From Gnetum montanum (taxonomy: Eukaryota; Streptophyta; Gnetopsida; Gnetales; Gnetaceae), in NCBI GenBank assembly GCA_015680685.1, contig MNCI01029318.1, positions 76,192 to 118,353 on the forward strand: DNA of 42,162 nt, read 5' to 3'. The position numbers and the translations under genes are program-made. This document shows, one piece after another, positions 34,649 through 42,162 of this stretch. The notes beneath the pieces were generated by a model that saw nothing but the letters and a program-made list of their open reading frames with translations, did not search any database and was not told where the DNA came from. The stretch's first letter is position 1; each line of letters begins with the position of its first letter.

Positions 34649-34720
34649 GGGCCTATAGCTCAGTGGTAGAGCATTTGACTGCAGATCAAGAGGTCTCCGG
34701 TTCAAATCCGGATGGGCCCT
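34649..34720 (+). tRNA. tRNA-Cys (GCA)
   Basis: The 72-nt gene folds as a full cloverleaf. The acceptor stem GGGCCTA pairs with TGGGCCC (one G-U pair), the D stem is GCTC/GAGC, the anticodon loop CTGCAGA carries anticodon GCA, and the T arm CCGG-TTCAAAT-CCGG is perfect. Position 73 is T, CCA is not encoded and there is no intron. The internal A box (TAGCTCAGTGG) and B box (GGTTCAAATCC) are intact, so RNA polymerase III transcription is plausible. A run of five T at 34766-34770 is the first candidate terminator, about 45 bp downstream. Confidence 0.97.
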
Positions 34721-34765
34721 TAAACTTACCTCATCCTAGAGTTGTGGAAAATGGAAAATGAGGTC

Positions 34766-34770
34766 TTTTT
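34766..34770 (+). terminator. Candidate Pol III terminator of the tRNA-Cys gene
   Basis: TTTTT is the first T-run of four or more after the tRNA. It lies about 45 bp downstream, which would leave a long 3' trailer. Confidence 0.45.
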
Positions 34771-34789
34771 AAATTTGATATCTTTTCTT

Positions 34790-34910
34790 TTTCTTCAAAT
34801 GTACAAATGCATAGTGGTCCAAAGATCAATAACAAAGAATTCACTGAAATTTCTTCAAATGTACAAATGCATAGTGCTCCAAAGATCAATAACAAAGAAT
34901 TCACTGAAAA
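34790..34910 (+). repeat. 60-bp direct tandem repeat
   Basis: Two copies of a 60-bp unit (starting TTTCTTCAAATGTACAAATG) differ at very few positions (for example AGTGGTCC and AGTGCTCC). The 66-codon frame 34742-34942 is only a reading of this repeat. Confidence 0.92.
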
Positions 34911-34943
34911 GTCAATCTACTTTAAATTTTAAAGTAGACTGAC
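34911..34943. repeat. Near-perfect inverted repeat (hairpin)
   Basis: GTCAATCTACTTTAAA is followed by TTTAAAGTAGACTGAC, its reverse complement except for one base. It lies at the end of the tandem repeat and just past the 3' end of the NLR gene (which ends at 35144 on the minus strand). Confidence 0.8.
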
Positions 34944-35143
34944 ACTTCTTTAAATTTTCTTGGCATTTTCATGATGCATCACCTAAAAAAATTTGTTGTA
35001 TATCAAGAATCAAGGGAAAAAATAATTTTAAAAGATGTCACAATTCCAACCCTGAAATGCCATAATAGAAACTGCAATGACCCTTTGATGTATTAATCAG
35101 GATAAAATGAATCACGCCTTGTTCCATTCTTAAATTTTAAGAG

Positions 35144-35719
35144 TCAAAGCTGGATGAGTCTGTAATAAATGTGAACGCGTGGCGGAAAAGGCAAAGCCTT
35201 AGACCGGTCGCGCAAATCCCAGTCCAGCAGCAACGTTGTCAAGCGCTTCAGTTTGGCCATTTCCTTCCAACACTGGTCTGGCAGCCTCCCATTCCAAACC
35301 CAGACATGCTATGCAATGACCCAAGATTGCAAAAGTCAGTGCACAACTCTTCCATTTTCTTGCAATCGTCGAACGACAACTCCCTCAATGAGGAGAGCAT
35401 TCCGAAGCCCTGTGCCAGTCGTCTCAGCTTTGCGAATTCCAAACGCACGCACGATGTGCAGGCACCGCAGCTGCCCAAAGTTGTGTGGAAGCTCAACCAA
35501 TGTCCTGCACTGCATGTAGAGCTCTCGAATGTTGTTTGAAACTGCTGCTGCTACTGCACAGAACTCGGCCGGAACCTTCATTTCCACGCTCATTCTCCTA
35601 AACAACAAAGTGAGAGCTCTTAGATTGCTCAACCTTGTGATGCTCTCCCAGGCACAACCGCTCACTTCTGCTGAGTCGGAAATAGCTTCCAATTGCAAGT
35701 ATCTCAATCCTTGCGCAAT
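35144..35719 (-). pseudogene. LRR exon of the NLR with two compensating frameshifts
   Basis: The acceptor CAG is at 35720-35722. Frame 1 gives LSNLRALTLLF and NIRELYMQCRTLVELPHNF. From about 35450 the LRR pattern continues only in frame 2 (KLRRLAQGFGMLSSLRELSF, then CKKMEELCTDFCNLGSLHSM). From about 35300 it returns to frame 1 (RLPDQCWKEMAKLKRLTTLL) and ends at TGA 35146-35144. Frame 1 itself meets a stop at 35338-35336. The first shift coincides with a repeated GTGC unit (35443-35453). Confidence 0.78.
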
Positions 35720-38700
35720 CTGATGGCAAAGGATTGAATAAATAATAAGTCATAATAATAATGTTACTCGTTAGGTTAAAATAATTGCTTAATTGATTAG
35801 TAGCTGCTGTCATCACTGCTAGGCTGGCAGGTAGTAGGTACCGCTAATAACTTTGTGTGTTACATTGCAGGATGAAGCCAAGGTTTGAATATCAAAAAGG
35901 TTTTTTAAATTTTTTCAAAATAAGCACCGGTGTCATCTATCTTGACATACAAATTAATTATTTTTTAGTTTTATGATTATAAAAAATAAAAATAAAAATA
36001 ATATAACTTATTACCATGAACCCATGATGCATATTTCATTGAACTATGCAAGGAAAAATAAAATATGTTCAAGATAAATAATTAAATTTAAAAATATTTA
36101 TTTTTATGAATGCTATTTTATTACAAGTCTTACTACTATTCCCTTCTTGTTTGTTTAGATAATAAATGATGGTTTTTTATTATTTAATGTATTAAAAATG
36201 ATGCTCAATAATTTTTTCTTTTTTTAACATTATTGAGCAACATCACCCTTATTTTACATCCAAATTATAAAAAGAAGTTAAATTCTAATTTTGAATGGAG
36301 TTTTCAATCTCTAAATCATAGCATTATTATGGCTTACCTGTTGCTAATTGACTTTATGGCAATCTTGACCCTCTAGTCGTAAGATCATATATCTAATGGA
36401 GGGTGCCATGTGTATGGCAAGGTTTGACCTTGACCATCCTACGTGCACAATGAGCTTATCAAATGTCGTAATCTCATCTATGACTCCACTTACAATAACA
36501 TTGGGGCCCACATCAGTTGCAAGTTTTTGGCCACCTCTTGCGGCAACAATACTATGTAGTTTTCATTTGCATAGCTTTATGTATTAAGCACCAATGCCTT
36601 GAGCTGCATGCAGGATATTTACAAATAAACAAAATTGTTATGTAAAAAGATTATGAAGAAAGCAATTTTAAAACTTGTAATCTCATTTAAATAAAGCTTT
36701 TGTAAACATAAATAAAAATCTAGTTTTTCTTGAAAGATATGATAAAATATTCACCTTCTACAGTTTTGGTTATTTTCCATTATTATGGAAATACATGGAT
36801 AAATCCATAAATGGGCTCACTCAAGATGTCACATCACAGCCAATTCAACAATAAACAAATACTACAGGGATAGTAAAGAAAGCAGCAATCCATCTCTCAG
36901 TTTGTAGTTTGTAATTAATATGTAGGTTTAAAAATAATACGAATCATTCAATAAGTTGGAAACTAATATCTTGCTTACCTATAGCTATCAGTCCTACAAT
37001 TTTTGTGTAGAACAGTACAATATGTTACTTTAAATTTATTAGATCTTACAAAACACTAATTGTTTCTAACTCATCTGTTCCTGTTACACATGGCCGACTT
37101 ACTAATTACAAGACCGTAAGCATTTGATATTTAGATCATCTCAATCCCCAAGAAGAAGGATTTGTAGCACGGATAAATCCAAGTGAATACATTACAGACG
37201 GTACGTACCTGTTCATCGTCCTGGCGTTCAGCTGCTGCCCGTTGTGTGAGCTTCTGTTGTACGGCTCCAAGTTGTTTGCGGTTGTAGGCTTTCATAAATT
37301 TGCAGTTTTTGTTTAATTTGGTGATGATAAAGTAACGCCAAAGAGGAAAAGGGATGCGAAGGCCGCCACGGCCGTCTGGTAGAAGCATGCCCTTCTTTTG
37401 TAGAATGTTTAACGTATGCTCTTGTACCACATCCTTTGTCAAACACGCCAAGCTTTCCCACGATGCCCATTCATACAAATATAGAGGATAATTCACGTGT
37501 TGCCAGGAACAAAAGCAATAATAATATCTAAAATAGCAAAGGAGTTGAAGAGCATCCATGTATTCCTGAGCCAAGAAGTCCTGCGTCACGAACAGGTCGA
37601 TGATTTTTTGCCATTTCATATCATCATCTTCTTTATCAGAAGAGACGTTGAGCAGCTGTTGCAGCGCGGATGGTGAGCATTGTTGAGCAGCAGCAGCAGC
37701 AATGTATTTAGCGATCACTAGTAACCGCTCTGGTATACCTTTGCAAAATTTAATTATGTTCTTTACCATTTCTGGAACATCATCATCATGAACATGATAA
37801 TGTGAATGGAATGATGTGGATGAAGGATTATCCTGATCCGCCGCTGTTGCTGTTGCTGCTTCCAGTAGCATCATCTGCCAAGCACGATGACCCATACTTG
37901 ATCTGGCAATCTCTTTTAATTCTTTCATTGTCTTTCTGGACCTCTTCGTCACAATCTCTTTCTCCTTTGATAACTGCTTAATTGTCTCATCTTCAGCGGC
38001 CGTTAACATGATATAATTATACATACAATCCTCACTCAACACCTTCTTACATTCCTCCCAAGCCCTGGTCGTCACTATGATCCTTTGCTTCCTTGTCTTG
38101 TCATCTTGCAAGATCCACTTCAGCTTATCCCACAGCTCATCTGTTGGATTGTCAACGTAAATGAAACTGCACAGGTGTAAGGCAGCATCCACTTTGGATT
38201 CTAACAAAAGCAAGTCAACCAAATCATTTGCATGATGAAGATTATAATCATCTTCTTTAATAAGCTGCTGCACTTGATCCTCTTCCTCCGTGTCCCCCGC
38301 TGCTTCTCTCTCCTCATACCATTCAGCATTCCCATCATCAGCACCACCATTATCATCACCACTGTCATCATCATCAGCATTGAAGATCATTTTAGTATCA
38401 TCATCATCATCCTTCCACTTATACCTCACCCAATCTTCTCTTTTTACAAAGCCACACCACGTGTATCTGATATAGCTACAAAGGGGGTTGTGAATTGAAG
38501 TAAAGACAGCATCGGCAACCGTGGTTTTTCCTATGCCCGCCTCACCACTCACAATAACCGCTACTCTTTCCCTTTGGTTTCCCCACTTCAGCATTTTGAT
38601 AATATCCTGCTTCTCCCGTTCGATGCCCACTGTTTCACACTGTTTTCCATTATAACCATATGCTTATCATATTTCACTCAATAAAATAATAAATATTAAT

Positions 38701-39987
38701 TAAACCAAACACACATACCTGCATGGTGGGGATAATTCATGCGGGGACGTCCTGATAGAGGTGAAGCTCTGACCCCTTCAAAAATGAAAGACTCTGACCA
38801 TGAACACAAAGTTTTACGCACATATTCCATTTTGCTTAAAAACCACCTAAGTGATTCCTTGTGCGAACACCCCTGCAAATAGCTGCAAAGAATTTGAAAT
38901 ATTATTCCAGGCTTCTTAAGGACATTTTCAGAATCTTATTTAAAGTTTTCCGTGTTTTACATTAAAATAAAAAATGACTTGCATTCCAAGCCTAAGATTA
39001 TGCTGATTTCCTTTTAAAAAAAGATACAACTTAAGCAATATGCATACCTACTAACATGCTAAGATAATACAATCTAAAATGAGAAACCAAAGCATACATA
39101 AGGAATATGCATACCTGCTAAGATAGGAGCCATTAACATGGAATGCACAGATGATGGATCCTTCTACTAGTAACTCTGTGCCCTTCTGTAATTCTTTTTG
39201 CAATTTTTGTTTCAAATTTAGCTTGCCGGTCATTGGACTTCTCAAATCATATAATAGTTTTCCCACTTCACACATTTGCTGGAAAATAGTCAGGCATACA
39301 TCCCTCATATGCTGATTAATATTGGGCCCGTTTTCTAACGAAGCACCTAACTGAAAGAAGTGCTACGGCAGTCTTGACCTCACTTGGAACATCTCTAAGA
39401 TTTCCCCTTTTATGAAGTAAGGTTTCTGATTCAACAAAACAACCATCAATAACCAACCTCCAACGTATTATAAAATACCATAAACACATGATTACAATAA
39501 CAATTACCCGATTTTCCTATTTGTGATTCTATCAAACAAAATACTAACATCGACATGACATAAATATATTTAAGTACCAGGACAGAGTGGTTTGGCTTCT
39601 CCCCTTTCAACAGTTCTGGCAGAATACGCAAGCATGACAACGTCTGCCAAAATGGTCTCCCTCTGCTCCTTGAAGCTTGCTCTACGTTTCCTTGGCCTTC
39701 AACCTAGACAGAGTACAGAGAATCTATCAACAAATCATAACTAGTGATTCCTTGAAACAGGAAAATCAAATATAAAAAACCCTTACTTCTATAATCCGTA
39801 AAAGTTCAAAAATTTGTTCACATAAATCTCTTAGATCCATTGTCTTAAGCGAATGTGAACAATGAGAAGCAGATGCACCGCTGGTTGAAGGCTGATGCTC
39901 ATCATCGTCATGGGGAGACAAAGATCTGTTCATGCCGCTGCTCTGACCCTTTTCCCAAAATCTGCAGAAGCCCCGACACTTGCCCAT
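35144..39987 (-). CDS. NB-ARC/LRR immune receptor (NLR) gene, six coding exons
   Basis: Likely intracellular immune receptor. Model on the minus strand: exon 1 39987-39787, exon 2 39703-39578, exon 3 39350-39115, exon 4 38882-38719, exon 5 38629-37209, exon 6 35719-35144. All introns have GT-AG ends and phases 0, 0, 2, 1, 0 agree on both sides of each junction. Exons 1-4 (242 residues) form a leucine/lysine-rich N-terminal domain that may be a divergent RPW8-like or coiled-coil domain (LQKELQKGTELLVEG). Exon 5 opens VGIEREK, then P-loop GEAGIGKTT (about residues 271-279), kinase-2 region FIYVDNPTD, RNBS-B RIIVTTR and GLPL-like KGIPERLL. Exon 6 is LRR but frameshifted, which would end the protein at about 843 residues instead of about 906. 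Possible pseudogene or sequence error. Start chosen as the first ATG in the open frame of exon 1. Confidence 0.8.
35720..37208 (-). other. Long intron of the NLR gene (1.49 kb)
   Basis: The donor GTACGT is at 37208-37203 and the acceptor CAG at 35722-35720. It is AT-rich, and a short inverted repeat (about 36197-36247; CTCAATAA and TTATTGAG) lies inside. A 65-codon frame without ATG on the minus strand at about 36354-36550 could be an unused or unrecognised exon. Confidence 0.6.
38274..38411 (-). repeat. Trinucleotide-rich acidic tract inside the NB-ARC domain
   Basis: GAT/GAC/GAA-rich codons (TCATCATC on the + strand) encode about 46 residues dominated by D and E (for example DDDDDTKMIF, DDDDSGDDNGGADDGN, EEREAAGDTEEED). 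They lie between the P-loop and kinase-2, where ordinary NLRs have the RNBS-A region. It looks like microsatellite expansion in coding sequence. Confidence 0.8.
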
Positions 39988-41193
39988 CTCTAACTCACTG
40001 ATACTTTACTCACAAAACCTGTAAAGCACACTATGTAACTTACTCTTGCTCATCCTCTAATTCAAGGCACAGACATATGCCCAAGGACCAGCTGTAACAA
40101 TTTATTTATAGGAGTCAGTGACATTGCTATGTGATACTTGGCTTGTCGGATAAGGAAGACATCTTTATCCAAAGCGATGATTGTATTTCTGGCAGGCGCA
40201 ATGGCCAAACATTTATCGACAGTTTTAAAGTTAAAGTAACATATTCCCTCGAGCATGGTGCAAGCCCAGCTCTTTGGAATACTGAAGCGGCAGAAATGAT
40301 TGCAGTTTTGTTTTGTTCACGCATTTATGTCTTTCTTCTGCAGTATGCGTGCATACAGGTCCTCAAAGTAGCAGCTGTTATGCCGTGAAAATGTGGAGTA
40401 TGATATTTGGTGGAATTTTAAAGTACTTGCGGTCTCTAATTTTTGGAATCAGTTTTGAAAATCCAAAAGTACATACCATCTGTAATTTTTAATCAATTTT
40501 AGAAATTGAAGCAGCGGGGGTTTTTTTTATACTGGAAATCGAATTACTTACCAAGTACTCAACGTGCAAATCCAGTTGTATTAGAAAGAGTGCTCTTCGT
40601 ACATAAGAGAAAGATGAGGCATTTTCACTTTTTCTTTCCACGCAAGCCACATTATGCTTTGTTCAGTTTCATAATCAATGTCCTTTTATATTCCAAATGG
40701 AATGCTACCGCAAAGAATAGCCTTACCTTGTCTAACAAACCAGGAATCATCACGCTTTAATTCTTTTGAATAGTGTTTTACACCTCGACTATTAAACATG
40801 CTTTAATGATAACAAGATACATGACACATGGTGCGGTCACAGCAGATCATCTGGACTTCTTTTTATTGCACTACATTTTTTTTAGAAAATTCATAGTTTC
40901 TTTCGGTGCTGAATGATTGCATCTTGGATAGGATAGGTCTTCCGAATTCTAAGCCCTGTTTTTGCAGTAAATGTAGTGCAGTGTCAGCAGCTATGAAACC
41001 TGACCTGACCTAATGAAAATTGACATGTAACGTATAGCCTATATGCATGTCTTCGTCTATTTGGAGCCACCATCATCCCATGGTGATTGTTCAATGCATA
41101 TTTTGAAATTTTTTGAAAGTTCAAACTCCAGCCACATCTGGAGTTTTGCTCGTTGCCAACCAAAAGGCAGCTACGATGACAAGGAGAAGGAAA
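39988..41193. other. Region upstream of the NLR gene
   Basis: It would contain the NLR promoter and 5' untranslated region, but I cannot place a TATA box with confidence. Short frames (40062-40256 and 40127-40324 minus, 40131-40388 and 40506-40760 plus) have no recognisable similarity. Confidence 0.4.
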
Positions 41194-41259
41194 GGGAATG
41201 CAAACCGTAACAATGGATCAAGTACTGGGAATGCAAACCTTAACAATGGATCAAGTACT
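41194..41259 (+). repeat. 33-bp direct tandem repeat (two copies)
   Basis: GGGAATGCAAACCGTAACAATGGATCAAGTACT is repeated with one base change (CCTTAAC). No function is evident. Confidence 0.9.
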
Positions 41260-41728
41260 GGTAGGGCCGCCTCATAGTAATTATTGTTTATATAAACTGA
41301 TACCGTATACCTCAATGCAACCAGACATTCACTTACACTGTGCTTTTTTGTTTGTGGGCTTTTGATGTCTAAATGCTGGTTTGAATTTTACCACAGTCAT
41401 ACAACATTGATGTTTGAATGCCCTGTTACCATTCATCCGTTGATGCTTCATTGTTTTCTTGTCTGGTGTAATTTTTGCTTAAGTTAGTGCAAGCAAAGCT
41501 TTTGTTTGTTTGATTGATTTCATTTCAATTGATATGAAGAACCTTCTTGCTCAAAAACAAAATTGCTGAGATTATCTTTAAGGACCAATCTCAAATCATG
41601 GTTTATAGTGGACTACCAAGTAAGTTTGGAACATTAATTGTTGCTACATTATTTTCTTTATATTAAGAACGTAATCTTGTTTTGTGTCATCAATTCTGAA
41701 ATGTACTCTATTTAATGGGAGGTATATA
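41260..41728. other. Intergenic sequence
   Basis: No gene or repeat recognised. Confidence 0.4.
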
Positions 41729-42088
41729 TTGATAAATCATGGTTTGGCCCGATATCGGATAAATCATGGTTTGGCCCCAATATCAGGTACACAATATTGG
41801 GTATGCAATATCGGAGCCTGAATACAATATCGTATATATGATATCGGATTCCTATAAATACAACACTCAGGCCCACAACAAGATAACAGTTAAATCATTA
41901 GTCAGTCCTTTTTTTGTCAGTTTTTAGTTTTCAATTTTCAATTCTTTTCAAGATTACTCCATCATTGTAGCATTTACTTAGCTTTTAATTACAGCATTTA
42001 CTTAGCTTTTAATTGTTTTAATTGTTGATTATTTATTATTGTTTTCTTAGTTAATATTTCTTTTATCGTCATTTACTATTCTTGTTAT
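41729..42088 (+). mobile_element. Diverged relative of the GATATC-type LTR (partial)
   Basis: It begins TGATAAATCATGGTTTGG, has several GATATCGG/CAATATC palindromes at 41750-41850, then CCTATAAATACAAC (about 41851-41864), like the TATA region of the other LTRs. A 27-bp direct repeat (AAATCATGGTTTGGCCC) lies at its start and another (GCATTTACTTAGCTTTTAATT, twice) at about 41970-42016. No AATAAA hairpin is seen before it is cut at 42089 by the next LTR start. It may be a related subfamily. Confidence 0.55.
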
Positions 42089-42162
42089 TGATGAGACGCG
42101 ACTTGCATGTGTTGCGATATCGCGTACGCGATATCGCGGCCGCCGCGATATCGCGTCCCGCC
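42089..42162 (+). mobile_element. Start of an intact-looking LTR, cut by window edge
   Basis: TGATGAGACGCGACTTGC is followed by three GCGATATCGC palindromes with all CpGs retained (42113-42157). It is the same family as the LTRs at 1 and 3534 and is the least decayed copy in the window. It is inserted in or next to the diverged LTR before it. Confidence 0.8.

Noticed and set aside
34742-34942. 66-codon frame after the tRNA
   Set aside because: It is a reading of a 60-bp tandem repeat (QMYKCIV..QRSITKNSLK twice).
38232-38498. Plus-strand frames rich in I and S at 38232-38498
   Set aside because: Antisense readings of the acidic GAT/GAC tract of the NLR.
37131-38630. A single 499-residue NLR protein starting at 38630
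   Set aside because: The first codon is GTG made by splicing, and the last 24 codons run past a good donor (CAG-GTACGT at 37209/37208) into the intron.

Overview
The window looks like nuclear DNA of a land plant, most likely a seed plant and possibly a gymnosperm; the species cannot be fixed from the sequence. The grounds are decayed plant-type Ty3/Gypsy retrotransposons with a primer-binding site matching tRNA-Asp, a plant laccase fragment, an intron-containing NB-ARC/LRR immune receptor gene, a eukaryotic tRNA-Cys with internal promoter boxes, and a 965-base assembly gap.

Layout. Positions 1-343 hold an antisense LTR end. Positions 720-2000 hold non-LTR (LINE) reverse transcriptase debris. 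Positions 3460-20209 are a long, decayed Athila-like Ty3/Gypsy element (element A, + strand). Its 5' LTR lies in a 1.08-kb tandem duplication, and its integrase is split at 11095 by a related element in the opposite orientation (element B, 11096-16813). Element B lacks its own reverse transcriptase, RNase H and most of integrase, and has lost its 5' LTR. Positions 20210-22475 hold low-copy or unrecognised AT-rich sequence with small repeats. After the gap (22476-23440) comes the 3' half of a third related element (element C, to 26904). From 27 kb the sequence becomes gene-bearing: a 5'-truncated, frameshifted laccase (minus strand), several kb of unrecognised intergenic DNA with a MITE-like inverted repeat, a tRNA-Cys gene, and a six-exon NLR gene (minus strand, 39987 to 35144). 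The last 430 bases enter further LTRs of the same general type.

Main points of interest. (1) Every LTR of this family has a variable array of palindromic GATATC-centred units directly upstream of its TATA box; the array keeps its CpGs only in the LTR cut off at the right edge. (2) The poly(A) signal sits in a conserved inverted repeat in all readable LTRs. (3) All three elements have an internal copy of the polypurine tract about 1.8 kb before the terminal one, bounding an apparently non-coding spacer. (4) Element B is a gag-protease derivative whose protease reading frame runs directly into the integrase tail. (5) The NLR model has consistent intron phases across five junctions, an unusual acidic insertion inside its nucleotide-binding domain, altered kinase-2 and MHD-position motifs, and an LRR exon broken by two mutually compensating frameshifts.

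No bacterial-style operons or CRISPR arrays are present. The genes do not form one pathway: the laccase is a cell-wall oxidase remnant, the NLR is an immune receptor candidate, and the rest is mostly retrotransposon.
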